From Perognathus longimembris pacificus (taxonomy: Eukaryota; Chordata; Mammalia; Rodentia; Heteromyidae), in NCBI RefSeq assembly GCF_023159225.1, contig NC_063171.1, positions 1,054,001 to 1,118,000 on the forward strand: a stretch of 64,000 bases of DNA, written 5' to 3'. Both the position numbers and the translations under genes were made by a program. The notes under the pieces were generated by a model. That model did no database searches. It saw only the letters and a program-made list of their open reading frames with translations, and was not told the DNA's origin. This document shows, in pieces, positions 11,631 through 23,689 of this stretch (positions are counted from its first letter, which is position 1; every line of letters begins with the position of its first letter).

Positions 11631-11841
11631 TTTTTTTTTTTTTTTTTTTGGCCAGTCCTGGGCCTTGGACTCAGGGCCTGAGCACTGTCCTTGGCTTCTT
11701 CCCGCTCAAGGCTAGCACTCTGCCACTTGAGCCACAGCGCCACTTCTGGCCGTTTTCTGTATATGTGGTGCTGGGGAATCGAACCTAGGGCCTAGTGTAT
11801 CCGAGGCAGGCACTCTTGCCACTAGGCTATATCCCCAGCCC
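11631..11841 (-). mobile_element. IDL-Geo SINE, young (subfamily A)
   Basis: Minus-strand dimeric SINE with a poly-A tail (seen as T at about 11632-11650). The left monomer has a perfect B box (ggttcgattcc on the minus strand). A 15-bp duplication, tataacacggctttt, flanks it (from 11620, running into the T tail, and 11842-11856). It carries the linked subfamily A markers gagcgggaagaagcc and cctcggatac. Confidence 0.93.
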
Positions 11842-11856
11842 TATAACACGGCTTTT

Positions 11857-13162
11857 GAATTTACATAGGCTCATATTTCACATATCTATATATACACATA
11901 CATACACACACATATATATAAATATACAGCAAGAGAAAGAAAGGAAAAATATCTAGATCTTGCCATTTTTAATTATTCAATGAGTGTATTTCACAAAGAT
12001 TTTTAAGACACTATTAAAAAGTCATTTTTAATGGCATATTTTTTATGTTGTAAACTATTTTTCAAAAGCTACTAAAGCAAACTAAGTGATTAACAGAGCA
12101 GGGTAAATCCACTCATATTTTTTTTACTGTTGTAAAGGAGGGATGTGTCCCAGTGATGTTGGGATAAAGTAACACAAAAAGCAAATGATTTGCACAGAGT
12201 GCAGCCTTTGTCAGGCCCAAAGGTGCTGTGGCCCAGGGGAGGACAGTTCTGTACCACTATGGATTCACCACTGGCTGCCGGTCCACAACAATCATAACCT
12301 GAAACATCACCTTCATTGTGCAAATATTCCATAGGACTTCAATGGTGACATCATCTCTAGTCTAGCAACAAGGTTCCAAAGTTCATAATTCTATTGACTC
12401 TATCTATGACTGATGGTCAGATTAGTACCTGGAGCTGCCAACAAAAAACATGGCTGCAGAATCAAATCACACTTCCAAAATAACTATTGTTATAACTCTC
12501 TAGCACTGTGAAGAGGTTATTGAGTTCATGCCTGGATTTCTAAATGGTTCTTCTTCCCTCTTTTTTGTTTACTTTATTTCTACTCAACAATATCTCTGGA
12601 GCCCTCTCCTCCAAACTTAGAAAAATCTCCCAGCTCGAATCTGTCTTATCTGTATAACACACCCTGTTCCCTCCAAATATGGTACTGAAATATTGTGGTA
12701 ATGTCACACCTCTTCCTCCTAGGCCATGGTGACCAAAGGAATGACATTAGCATGTTTTTCCATGTGAGCATCCAAAGTTAGTATTTTTCCCACAAAGAAC
12801 TCCCCAGTCCTCTTTGTACCTTCCATTATGCAGAGTCCATAATCCAAACCCTGAATGGAGAGGATGAAGGCACATTTTTCAGATTGTAAATCAAGCCTTC
12901 ACTAGAGTTGCATTGCATGCTGATCTGATGATACCGGCTGGGGTCAGGGTGCAACTCCCTCACAGCAGCAACCATTAATAATGTGGGAACCACACTTGTA
13001 GCCAGGGCCTGTTTTTAAATTACTGTTTCAATTGTTGAGATTCTAAAATACCTATTTTACTAATTTACTTGTTTGGAACTCTTTCTAGTTCTCAGAAGAT
13101 TTCATAATGCATGAGGTAAACAAGAAGGAAATCCAGTGACCTCACTCAATAAAAGCAACATT
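11857..13162. other. Unassigned sequence
   Basis: About 1.3 kb without a recognised repeat apart from short AT/CA runs near 11880-11930. An 80-codon minus frame at 12090-12332 is cysteine-rich, but I recognise no family in it. Confidence 0.4.
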
Positions 13163-13250
13163 GAAGAGCTGGAGGCTTGACTTAAGTGGTGGAGTGGTAG
13201 CAGGTCAGCTTAGCAAGCACAAAGCCCTGAGTTCAAACCCCAGTAATGGA
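13163..13250 (+). mobile_element. ID-like SINE monomer
   Basis: It reads gagctggaggcttgacttaagtgg, then agcttagcaagcacaaagccctgagttcaaaccccagta. This is the ID/tRNA-like layout without the extra segment seen in Geo monomers. A-rich sequence follows. Confidence 0.75.
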
Positions 13251-13257
13251 AAAAAGA

Positions 13258-13478
13258 AATACAGGCATCAGTGGCACATACATAATCCTAGCTACTCAGG
13301 AGACAGCTGGAGGATCCTGCCTGGGCAGAGAAGTCCTCTAGACTTCACCTCTAAAACAAGTAGTAAAATCCAGTCTGCAGATGTGGCTCAGGTGGTAGAT
13401 CACCACTCAAGTAAGATTGGCAGAATGCAAGCCTGAGGCCCTGACTTCAAACACCAGAAATACAAAAACAAAAAAGTG
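13258..13478 (+). mobile_element. B1/ID composite SINE
   Basis: The left half (aggcatcagtggcacatacataatcctagctactcagg...) is B1-like. The right half (gatgtggctcaggtggtagatca...gcaagcctgaggccctgacttcaaacacca) is ID-like and lacks the Geo-specific insertion. It ends in an A-rich tail. Confidence 0.8.
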
Positions 13479-14344
13479 CCTCCAGCAGTAACAGGAGTGA
13501 AAAGTTGGTAGACACGGCCAGGCTGGTGACTTACAGGTGAATTTGAGAGGACAAGGGAGGGAAGGACATTCCCTGATGTTGCAGATCACTGCCAAACTAC
13601 CTGTTCTATTGCTTTCTCCCCTTGTGTCCCATCCTGAACTTCACATGAACTTCACACCTTGGGTGAGTCCTCTGCTTGCCAATATCTGTTAAAAGGTGAG
13701 CTAGGGGTTAATGACTGAGCAGAGTGAGAAAACATGACTGGCACTGAAGTTACGGATTGGAGGAACTGTGGATAGCTCTACTTGGAAAGCAGGGAGCCAG
13801 GACACAGACAGGATTACCCAGAGAGTAAAAACTATACTAAAACCTGAAAACCACCTGACTCGCACATTGCTGATTTGTCTCAGGGTGGGCTGGTACATTT
13901 ACTCCTTTTAAAATGAACTCTCCTTGATGAACACAAGATGTGTATTTAAAGCTCTATGGTCTATTAAGGTATGTTTATTTAGGTTTTATTTAATCCCAGA
14001 TTAGGTCATTTCCCTTTTAAAATCATACTCTGTCAGAGAGAGAAAGCCTTTATCTGATGGCTATTAAGAGCACATATGCAAAGAGAACTTTGTTTAAAAA
14101 ATAACCTACAAAGCTTATTGAATTTTCAAATTAAACAATGAAAACTTTCTAAGGTGACTAAGGAGAAACTCAAAGATTCAAAATCAAGATCTAAAGTTGT
14201 TGAGATTTCTGTTTCTTTGTACATTCTCAGAAAGAAAGAAAAAATAACTGAAAAAAGTATCGTTTCTAAGCCACTGGAGTGGTAAACAAAACAGAGTTGT
14301 TGGGCACATTTCTCTGTCCCACACCACAGGTTTGTGACTGCCTC
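13479..14344. other. Unassigned sequence
   Basis: I see no repeat or gene here. Several 60-73 codon minus frames have no motif. Confidence 0.4.
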
Positions 14345-14940
14345 CACTTGTCCTTGCTTAGAGGAGATTAATGGATTTCAGCAGAATGCTTTGTGAGCCT
14401 TGCGAGGTGGCAGCTCCCTCCTCTATTTGCCTTTTATGTGTGGTTATACGATGTTCTGAAAACATGACCCAGCCTTGCCAGGAAAAGAGACCCACCCCAC
14501 TCCACAAGGATTCTGTTGCGCATAGCTCTGTCTCTCTACATTTTTCTTGAGAGTCACAAAAGGAAAGTACTCTCTAAAGAAAGCCTGATTGAGTAACTTG
14601 TGGCTCAGTGCCCACAATACAATTATGGTAGCAGTCTACACACATTAAAACATTAATCCTTTCCAAATCGAGCCTGACGAGAACAAGCCTAATTACAGTA
14701 ATGACCTGAACTGCAAATACTGCCCTGCATTTGTCTCTCACCCTGGCGGGAACCAGTGCATAAGCTCTGCTATTGTGTGTGCACCTACCTAACTCTCTGT
14801 GATAACAAGCCTCAACTTCTGCATTCCTGCTACCTTAGATGACTGATTTTTGCTAAAGGCCTAAAAAGCAAAATAATTATTTTGAAGTATTTCTCAAGGA
14901 CAAAACATTTCAGAAACATAACGGCTGCCATTCTTTCATT
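14345..14940. other. Repeat-free, possibly conserved non-coding sequence
   Basis: About 600 bases of complex, repeat-free sequence with balanced composition, unlike the surrounding AT-rich or repeat-rich DNA. It contains motifs common in regulatory DNA, but no single site is compelling. Conservation is a guess that needs alignment to other mammals. Confidence 0.3.
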
Positions 14941-14944
14941 CTTT

Positions 14945-15600
14945 TGTGTGTATGTGTGTGTGTGTGTGTGTGTGTGCCTGTGTATGTGCCTGTGTGTACC
15001 TGTGTCTGTGTGTGTGCCTGTGTGTACCTGAGCATGTATGTCCATGAGCATGTGTGCACCTGTCGGTGTATACCTCGGTGTGTGTGTGTATACCTGGGCG
15101 TGTGTGTACCTGTGCATGTATGTGTGTGTCCCTGTGCATGTGTGTGTACCTGTGTGTACCTGTGCATGTGTGTATACCTGTGCATGTGTGTGTACCTTTG
15201 CATGTGTGTATGTCCCTGTGCATGTGTGTGTCATTCTGCGTGTGTGTCCCTGTGTGTGTACCTGTGCATGTGTGTGTGTCCCTGTGCCTGTGTGTACCTA
15301 TGTGTGTACCTGTGCATGTATGTGTATACCTGTGCATGTGTGTACAAGTGCATGTGTGTGTACCTGCACATATGTGTTTACCTGTGCATGTGTGTACCTG
15401 TGCATGTGCATGTGTGTACCTGTGCATGTTTGTGTATAGCTGTGCATGTGTGTATCTGTACACATGTGTGTACCTGTGCACATGTGTACCTGTGCGTTTG
15501 CATGTGTGTACCTATGCATGTATATGTGTGTACCTGTGCATGTGTGTATATCTGTATATATGTGTGTACCTGTGCATGTGTGTGTGTTTTTGTGTGTACT
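14945..15600 (+). repeat. TG-rich minisatellite (about 650 bp)
   Basis: Begins with (TG)n and then becomes an array of variants of an 18-bp unit, tgtgtgtacctgtgcatg, with shorter and longer versions. Variants include gcatgtatg, cctgtgtg and acacatgtg insertions. The array is open in several frames on both strands, giving Cys/Val or His/Thr repeats of up to 242 residues; these are artefacts of a repeat lacking stop codons. It ends at the 3' side of a minus-strand SINE (15601-15790), so it probably grew from that SINE's CA-type tail. Alternating purine-pyrimidine composition suggests Z-DNA potential. Confidence 0.95.
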
Positions 15601-15790
15601 AGTAGTGTCTTCAATTCAGGGCCTGATACTCTTAGCTTTTTTGTTGCTCAAGGCTGGTGCACTACCATTTGAACAATACCTCTATTTCCAGCTTTTTTTC
15701 TGGTTGGTTGGAAATAAAAAATTCTCGGTTTTGTCTGCTCTAGCTAGTTTTGAACAGGAATCCTTGGATCTCAGCCTTATATATTTTCAA
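15601..15790 (-). mobile_element. B1/ID (Geo-type) composite SINE
   Basis: The + strand reads gtcttcaattcagggcctgatactcttagc...gttgctcaaggctggtgcactaccatttgaac, then ggttggttggaaataaaa and a B1-like remainder. Reverse-complement orientation, with its 3' end against the minisatellite. Confidence 0.75.
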
Positions 15791-16189
15791 TTTTTAGCAA
15801 GAGAAAATGCTCTGATTAGAGTCCATATTTAAATTTGTATTAACCAGGAAGTGTGTATTTACATAGGTACTGTAGTCACTTGTGTTTTAATATTTAATTT
15901 TGATACCCTGAAAATGTATTTTCAAAAAAAATTAGCAGAAATGAAAGTTACTATGGCTTGGCAATTCACCTTGTACCTTTCTCTTTCTTTGTTACTGATC
16001 TCTAGTCTTTAAAGGGATTACATTTCTGCATCCCAATTCAGTGCTTATACCCATGGGAAAACCAACAAATGAGTGGAAAAAATGGAAAGAAAATAAAAAG
16101 TACTCATTTCTTTTTTCTTGGTGGCACTGATTTCTATGCCCAGTTCTAAGACTGAAACTCCTGTTTTCTTTATCTGAACTAAGTAGGTG
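15791..16189. other. Unassigned sequence
   Basis: AT-rich, with no recognised repeat or gene. Confidence 0.4.
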
Positions 16190-16378
16190 CCACTGGTTCA
16201 CAGCTATAATCCTAGCTATTCATGAGGCTGAGACTGGTGGGTGGATATTCAAAAAAGTCTGAGAAATTCCATCTCTAAAATAACTAGCTAAAGCCTAAGC
16301 TGAAGGAATGGCCCAAGTCATAAAGTGAAGTGGAGCAAGTTTGATGCCTTACATCCAAATCCTAGTAGTGCTAAAAAG
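16190..16378 (+). mobile_element. B1/ID composite SINE, diverged
   Basis: Shows taggtgccactggttcacagctataatcctagctattcatgaggctgaga and a degraded ID-like half ending atccaaatcctagtagtgc. Confidence 0.7.
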
Positions 16379-16867
16379 ACACACCCACTCTAACACATAG
16401 TGATACACTATTCTCTTACCTCAGTAGTTATATTTTATTTTATTATTACAACGTTATTCTATTCACAATAATGACTGCTACTATTGTGTTTATTTACAAG
16501 AAATACTATTCCCTGGAAATCAAGCACTTTGGTATCTTTTTCACTCTTGTACCTCAGCACTTATATCTAGCTCAATGTTAATCAGCAACTTTGCTACTCA
16601 GTAGTTTCTATCTGGTCAGATCAGTTTTGATTCTGTCACCTCCCTTCCCTCAGCTTCTTTGGGCCTGCATAGTATTCCCAGCTGCTGCTGTCTCTGAACA
16701 CCCAGAATGTGTGAGAAAATTTGACAAGAAGAAGTTGAATTTAATGATGCAATATCTGATAATAGAACTTATTATATAGGTAATATATCCACTTATGAAG
16801 CATTATATCAGCTTAATTAAAAATGTAAAAAGGAATTACATGAAATTATTAAGTTGTATTGTGAATG
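16379..16867. other. Unassigned, AT-rich sequence
   Basis: No repeat family or gene recognised. Confidence 0.4.
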
Positions 16868-17075
16868 AGTGGCTTATACCAGTGATCTTAGCTACTCAGA
16901 GGCTGAGATCTGAGGACCAGGGTTCAAAACCAGTTCTGACAGTAAAGTCTGTAAATCTCTCAACTCTAAAAGCCAGAAGTGAAGCTGTTGCTCAAGTGTT
17001 ATCAGCCTTGACTAAAAGATCTTCAGGGAAAATACCCTGGCCCCAAGTTCAAGTCCCAGGAAAGGCAGGTGCTCT
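16868..17075 (+). mobile_element. B1/ID (Geo-type) composite SINE
   Basis: B1-like half: gtggcttataccagtgatcttagctactcagaggctgagatctgaggacc. ID-like half: gaagctgttgctcaagtgttatcagccttgac ... cttcagggaaaatacc...ccaagttcaagtcccagg. The middle part includes the inserted cagggaa segment typical of the Geo-type monomer. Confidence 0.8.
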
Positions 17076-17307
17076 TGTGCGCATTTGAAAGTGAAATTCA
17101 AGGCTTTATATTTGAAACCTTTTATGCTTACAATATATCTAAATTTAAGTATTATTTTTCAATATCATTATTATCTTGACCATGATGAGTGTTGTCTATC
17201 ATACTTAAAAGAAATTGAGAATAAGTCAATGAGAAATAACGTATATGCAAGTAATATTTAACACATATTAATGCCTTTCCAAATTTTTAATATAAAAAAC
17301 AAATAGG

Positions 17308-17517
17308 GGGGCTGGGGATATGGCTTAGTGGCAAGAGTGCTTGCCTCGTATACATGAGGCCCTGGGTTCAATTCCCCAGCACCACATATACAGAAAATGG
17401 CCAGAAGTGGCGCTGTGGCTCAGGTGGCAGAGTGCTAGCCTTGAGCAAAAAGAAGCCTGGGACAGTGCTCAGGCCCTGAGTCCAAGCCCCAGGACTGGCC
17501 AAAAAAAAAAAAAAAAA
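17308..17517 (+). mobile_element. IDL-Geo SINE, young (subfamily B)
   Basis: Full-length dimeric SINE starting ggggctggggatatggcttagtggcaagagtgc and ending caagccccaggactggcc plus about 18 A. Subfamily B markers are cttgcctcgtatacatgagg, gggttcaattcc and gagcaaaaagaagcc. A short direct repeat, aaatagg, flanks it (17301-17307 and 17515-17521). Confidence 0.9.
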
Positions 17518-17684
17518 TAGGACATGTTCATCATTGGAATCAATAAAAGGTTTTTTGGCCACTAAAATCGGTATTTTCAATAGTACGGCAACACAAAACT
17601 GGAAAGATTTTTACTGAGTGTTTTTAAATGTTACTGACTCGAATCAATACACTTTCCTTGGAAATAAAATAAATTTATGAGAGA
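17518..17684. other. Unassigned gap between SINE and L1
   Basis: Short AT-rich unique sequence. Confidence 0.4.
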
Positions 17685-19680
17685 TAGAGGAAGATAGCCA
17701 AGGTTCAACAAGGGACCAACAGAGCTCTAAGAACCAGAGCTTTTAGGGTCCCACTGAATATTGTGTGTCTAGAGGGTCCACACCAAGTGGCCTGTAACCT
17801 TACAGGCAGCCTGCTCAAGAAGACAGATTAGAGTACATGCTGGTGGGGGCCATGACAATGGCAGCAGCTAGAGAGAGCTGGGACAAAGGCACCAGAGTCA
17901 GAGTGAATGTGGTTTTCCACTCACTTCCAGCACACATTTAGGACTAGGAATGGAAATCCACAGCCAAGCTAGCCAAGACAGATGCAGAGACAAGACATCA
18001 CATTGCAGATGGTCTGAAACACCAAAGGAAAGCTTGAGTACCCAACAAAAGACACCTTCCTTCCTCCCAGAGAACAGTTTCTGGAAGGAAGCCACCCCCC
18101 CCTCACTCCCTCCAAAGAACACCATCTTTGATACTGGCTTAGAGCCTGACAGAGCAGCTAACAGAAAACGCTGGCTGGAGAACCAGTGAATTCAGCACAT
18201 TTTTCAACAGGGCAAAGAAATCTGACCAAAGAGAGTCAGCTCCACCCATGGATAAGTAGCCTTGCCCATGGGAAGGTTGACTTTACCAGGGTGGGCACCC
18301 CAAGAGGCGGCCCTGCCCCTCCCCACTGAACAAAGTATAAAACAAAAAGTCAGTAAACTCTCACTACACAAAACATCTGGATAAGCCATAAAAGCTGAGA
18401 GTGGCTCCAGGCTGAGCTAAAGGAAGGTCTCAGGAGCTAGGAAAAGCCACTGATTCCACACATGCCACGGTAGCAATGTGAAGGCATTCCATCTTTTCAT
18501 CCAGCTATTTCCCAGTAGTGTTTTAGAGCATTTGAGACCTATCCTCTATGTTTTTCATTGACTGTTCTGTTGCTTGTTTATTTTGATTGGAAGTTGAGGT
18601 TCCTTGACTTGCCTTTTACTAGTGTTTCTATGGTTTGTTCTTCCTATTTGGAGATGAAAGCAAATGAAATACCACAACAGAACACACTATAAGAGACCAC
18701 TATAAAATTATCAAAGAAGCAATCAGCTCATTAATAAATGAGCTAAAGAAATAAAAAGAGACTTCTCTGGAGAGAAAATAAGAATGACCAATAGATATAT
18801 GAAGAAATGCTCAACATCTTTGGCCATAAAAGAAATGCAAATCAAAACTACATTGAGATTCCACCTCACCCCACTTAGAATGGCCATTATCAAGAAAACT
18901 AAGAGTAACAGATTCTGGTGGGGATGTGGCCAAAAGAGAACTCTATGACACTGTTGGTGGGAATGTAAACTTGTTCAACTACTCTGAAAGGCAGTATAGC
19001 GGTTCCTCAAAAGAGTAAACATAGAGGTCTCCTATGACCTAGCAATTCTACTCCTGCGCATTTACCTAAATGATCACCAACAAGGCCATACTAAATCTAC
19101 CAGCACAATTACGTTCATTGCAGCATTGTCTACCATAGCTAAGATATGGAATCAAGCCAGATGCCTCAGTATATGAGTGGATCGAGAAAATGCAGAATAT
19201 ATACTCAATGGAATTCTATGCTTCTATCAGAAAGAATGACATCACCCCATTTGTAAGGAAATGGAAGGACTTGGAAAAATCTTATTAAGTGAAGTAAGAC
19301 AGACCAAAAGAAACATAGGCTCCATGGTTTCCCTCATTTGTACTAATTAGTATATGTCTAGGATTGTCCAAGCAGAGGATCATAATAGCTCAGTAGCTAT
19401 GTACATAGGACCATATAAAATGATGCTAATTAAAATAACTCCAAGATTTGTGTTTATTTTTGTTTGTGTACTGTTTTCAGTTGTTTCTTTTGTTTATGTT
19501 TTTTTTTAAATTTAGTTTATTCTCATTGTCACTGATGTTTATTTTGGTACCCCTTTTCATCTATATAAGTTTATTGATTTACAGAAGGGAAGGGGAATCA
19601 CAGAAATGGTGGGAGACACTGAACTTATTCTAATGTCTTAACCATTTTTTGTTGTACAGTTTCAGTGGCATGGGGACCTT
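17685..19680 (+). mobile_element. L1 with large internal deletion
   Basis: The 5' end (gaggaagatagccaagg near 17690) aligns with the start of the full-length L1 at 37996. Sequence at 18060-18140 matches its 5' UTR near 38360-38440 (tctggaaggaagcc..., accatctttgatactggc). A short ORF1-like stretch (about 18655-18755, encoding N-E-L-K-K type coiled-coil text) is followed at about 18757 directly by the ORF2 C-terminal region corresponding to 44375 onward (gacttctctgg...caatagatatatgaa). The zinc-knuckle-like region and the end of ORF2 follow, all with stop codons. About 4 kb of ORF1 and ORF2, including endonuclease and reverse transcriptase, is absent. The 3' boundary near 19680 is approximate. 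Confidence 0.75.
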
Positions 19681-20224
19681 TATAATGTGGATTGAATAAC
19701 CATCCCTGTTCATCTACATAAATCTTATCATCTTAAAAACTGAAAGTCTGTGCCCATTATATTAGTAACTTTCATAGATGGATGAGTCTCACTCTCAGAA
19801 TTTCTGATTTAGAAGGATTGAGGATTTTCATTTCTAACATTTTTCCTGAAGTTACTAATGTAGTTGTTCTATCTAAACAGGCCTCTTTGAGTTCATTGTC
19901 TTGGAACCAAGAATCCCAGAATTTTAGTCCTCTCCATTTCTAGGCATTAGAGTTTACTTGCTTTTGTAATTTCCTTCCCTCAGTAAAAATCTGCTTGAAA
20001 TGCCAACCTTGTTTTGGAAGAACAAAGGTAATTGTCCTAACTGTCCAGGAGAGCTAGGGTAATCAGAGGAGCACTGGAAACTAGAGCTGGAAGCCAAGAT
20101 AGTTCCAACTGGAAGTCAGAGGAAAGCTTTTAAACTAGAACAAAAAGAAAATAGTAGTAATAATAGTAACTTTCCTACCCCCACATTTCTAGCTAGCAAC
20201 CACCTTCCTACTTAACACATTTAT
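19681..20224. other. Unassigned sequence
   Basis: No repeat or gene recognised. Confidence 0.4.
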
Positions 20225-20310
20225 GGTTTTGTTTTTTTTAATGATAATGAAATTTGAACTGAGAGCTTTCTAATTTCTAGACAGGAACTCTACCTCTGAA
20301 TCACTCTTCC
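20225..20310 (-). mobile_element. ID-like SINE fragment
   Basis: The + strand reads aatgaaatttgaactgagagcttt...ctagacaggaactctacctctgaatcac, the reverse complement of an ID-type monomer. Confidence 0.5.
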
Positions 20311-22202
20311 TCACACTTCTGTGGTGGGTACCAAGTCCACAGGGAGATGAAAGTTCTTGGATTACAAAATAATTGAAAAGGTCAGCTTGCATAAAAAAAA
20401 ATACCAGACATCTGTGACATACTAAACATCTTCTGATACTGTAAGAAGAGTTTTTCAACTGCACAATTTCCACATGTTGAGTTTGGCCACTTTCCCTTAT
20501 ATGCCAAATAAAGAGACATGGTAAAAGGCAGAAAAAGGAGACTTATTACATGGCAGCTGTGGAAACACAGCTCTTCATTTTATCATTAGCTGTCTTTGAG
20601 GTAAAGACCAGAGCCATACATTTAAATAAAAATGGACCTGGGTCTTGGATTGAGAAGCATAACCATGCATAGTTACAACAGTCCCATGTCTCAGGCCTTT
20701 TCAAAGGTGGTCATGGAAGGGAGTGTCAGCAGCCATCTGACAAGTCTGCATTCATGGATTGGTCAGATGGGACCTTGCTTCAGGCAGAGTCATTGGTGCC
20801 AGGCAGCAGGGCAAGTATCCTGTCTGCTTCTTGCTGGCTTCCCAGATGGATGACAAATGATTGCAGGAAAGAATGGCTCAGGGAAAAGGACATAGATGAA
20901 AAAAAAATGGAATTAGCTAGGATGCCTAGCTTGCATCCTGTTCCTAGTTAATTTATCAGCCCAGCATGAACAGCTTTTAAACACCTCTTACAATATCAAG
21001 GGAAGTCAAACTGGGAGTGTGACAGGGAGAGGATGGCTGATGTGTTGAGAAATAGGGACCCTAAAATCACAAGGTGTCACAGTTTCATTGCAGACCTGAC
21101 TGCAGTCTGTTTCTGTTTCACACTTCACTCTGCTTAATATTCCCTTGGTCATCTTAATTACCAGTGACAAGGCCTTGCTTTTCCCCATGGCATCACTAAA
21201 TCTGTGATGGGAGAGGGAGGAGCTGACACCTTCCCACATGACCTTCACACCAGAAGGTCTGAAGGGCCAGAAGCCCAGTGGAGCAGAGGGTTTACTTATT
21301 AAGGAGTTTGGAGAGGCAGAATAAGGCAGGATAAAGATTAGGCCATGATGACCTACTTTTAATGCCAGCCAATAAGGTGCCTGAGTAGATGTGAGCCCTA
21401 CACAGTATAATGCTTTAGAACAAAGACAGCACAGCGTGAACCATGCACACAGAGAAGCAGTTGAAGCTTCAGAAAATATCCAAATATACAATGGCCTCTT
21501 GTTTAATTATAGTAATTATTCATCAGACTCCAGATGTTAGGAAAGAAAAAGAAAACTTTATCTTTTTATGATTCGAAGCATGAATCCTTTCAAATGAGTG
21601 TGTCACCGAAATGGAATGTACCTAATCATCAATTTGCAGCTGAGAGAGCCCAGGAAATAACTGAAGCCAATCCAGATCCTTATTAAAAGAATTTGTTTCC
21701 AAAGGGAGAGAGAAATACCTTCCATTTGGAAAAAATCAACCCTACAGAAAACATCAACTGCACTTGGGCCATTGTGTCAGCATAGAGACTTCTTTGACAA
21801 TATCTAATCATACTTAATTCAACTTAATTTATAACTAATCTTTGAGTCATTGCCATTTGAGGTAATGTGTCATATAGAGGAGATTCTCAAAGAGCTAGAG
21901 TGCTTACTGACCCCAGCCTCAAAGTGCTCATACTAGGAGGAAAAGCAGCTCTGCAGGCATCTGTAAAATAAAAATTCCATAAACACATAATTCATATGCT
22001 AAGAAGTAACCACAGAAAAGAAAAAATACTCTAAAATGTGGGTAAGTAATAGTTTTCCAAAAGGTAAATGAGGAAATGAGAAAGACTGATTAGAAGGAGG
22101 AAAGTGTACCAGCCTCAGTAGCCTCAACAGATGAAGAAGCAAACTCGGGCGCAATCCAGGCCCAGACAGACATTGAATATTAGGACCTGGGACACTGAGG
22201 CT
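20311..22202. other. Unassigned sequence
   Basis: About 1.9 kb in which I recognise no repeat family. The longest frame, 161 codons on the minus strand (21006-21491), has a cysteine-rich start and no identifiable domain. Two + frames at 20632-20951 are likewise anonymous. An old LTR or ERV interior is possible, with aataaa at 20507 on the + strand, but I cannot support it. Confidence 0.35.
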
Positions 22203-22360
22203 AGCCAGGTGCCTGTGGCTCATGCCTGCAGTCCTACTCATGAGACTTACTTCCAAATAACCAGCAAAGTGCTGGAAGCTGACTTGTGGCTCAAGTGGTG
22301 AAAAGCTAAGGAATAAAGTTCAGGTCCTGAGTTCAAGCTCCAGTACTAACATTTGCACAT
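22203..22360 (+). mobile_element. B1/ID composite SINE, partly deleted
   Basis: Starts ccaggtgcctgtggctcatgcctgcagtcctactcatgagac and has an ID-like half (ctgacttgtggctcaagtggtg ... caggtcctgagttcaagctccagtac) without the Geo insertion. A CA-rich run follows at 22360-22375. Confidence 0.8.
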
Positions 22361-23267
22361 GCACACAACACACAGAAGAGTGTGGGGTAGTGAGAGAAAA
22401 AAGAAAAAGAGAGAGACAGACAAACTGAGGAGAATTAAATAAAGAGAACAGATTCCAGGAGGCTTGTGGTCCTAATCTACAGAATTAATAGTAGGAAGAA
22501 TTAAGAAAGAGCTATGAGGATAGAAATAGTAGACTTACAAAAGATGAGGAAATTTTAGAGATCCTGCCATTAATGGGACACAGTTGAAGCAGGGAAAGGT
22601 GGGAGTGATTAGAGAAGACAAAGTTGACATGAGTATTTCATTTGGGGATATGAATAGGTTTTTAAGTGAATTAAGGGAGAGAGAGGCTGCTGGGAGATGT
22701 AAGCAGGAAGGTAATTCAAATATAAATATACTTTGGAGCCATGGCTTCCTACCTTGAAGTCCTCAGATGGGTACATTGCAGCTGGGTGCCTCTTGCAAGT
22801 ACAAACATTTGACTCCCATTAGGAAGTGTCAGCTTGACATGCAAAAACACTAGGAAATCATTCTGTCTACAGATGCAAGTAAATACTCTTTGCCTCAGTA
22901 GGTAGAAATGCTGGAAAGCTCCAAGTTTAGACACTAAAACTTTTCTTAGTTGTTGTTTTTGAAAACAACTTCAATCTGACCCACCCTGATCTTGTAGTTT
23001 ACTTTAAAAAACTATTTGCTTTGCCATTTTATGAAATAGCTAAAGTATTTCTAGTCCAGTTTTCAACTCTACTTTCCTTGTAGTCTGACAGGAGGGGAGG
23101 TGGGGAGGTAGGGGGGTGTAAATCCTGCCTGTTCCTTGATACTCAGCTAATGCTACCAAATACCAAAGTGCAAACTTCCACTTGATTTAAACATCTCTCC
23201 CAGGCAATCATAGAGTGCTCTTGCTGCTTAGCTTAAATTCCTCTCTCTAAGATAGAGCTGACACACA
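22361..23267. other. Unassigned sequence
   Basis: Purine-rich to mixed sequence, no gene or repeat family recognised. Confidence 0.4.
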
Positions 23268-23505
23268 TGTGCCAGTGCCTTTGGAGTGAGATGGTACTGT
23301 AGTGTGAACTCAGTGTCCCGTGCTTGCTCAGCTTGCACTCTCCCATTTGAGCCATGCCTCCAGAGTGACTTCTTTGCTGGTTAGTTGGAGATGGAGTCTC
23401 TTGGACTTCTTGCCCAGGCTAGCTTTGAACCATGATCTTCCTGTGGTGTCAGCTTCCTGAGTAACTAGGATTATATGCATGAGACACTTGTACCCAGTGA
23501 TACGC
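23268..23505 (-). mobile_element. B1/ID composite SINE
   Basis: The + strand shows gagccatgcctccagagtgacttc, ggttagttggagatggagtctc, cccaggctagctttgaaccatgatcttc and cttcctgagtaactaggatta, the full reverse-complement order of the composite SINE. Confidence 0.85.
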
Positions 23506-23689
23506 CCATGTTTTTATGTAAAAGTTGGAGTTTTAACCTAAACCTTCAAATAAAGCTACTGGTTTTAGTTTTATTTTTTGTATGCACGTGACTCAGATAT
23601 TTACTATTTGTAAGCACACCCATAAATTATAACTGAGCCTGGCTCACAGTAAAGTTGCATAAAAACAGTACTTTCAAGCCCCTCCTGAA

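Noticed and set aside
14945..15600. CRISPR-like array
   Set aside because: Repeats are contiguous TG-rich variants without unique spacers, in a rodent genome.
14944..15672. Open frame of 242 codons, Cys/Val-rich, with other long frames on both strands
   Set aside because: It spans a TG-type minisatellite that lacks stop codons in several frames at once; the translation is pure repeat.
21006..21491. Minus-strand frame of 161 codons
   Set aside because: No recognisable domain, no splice or codon evidence, and its length is within chance for 64 kb of mammalian DNA.
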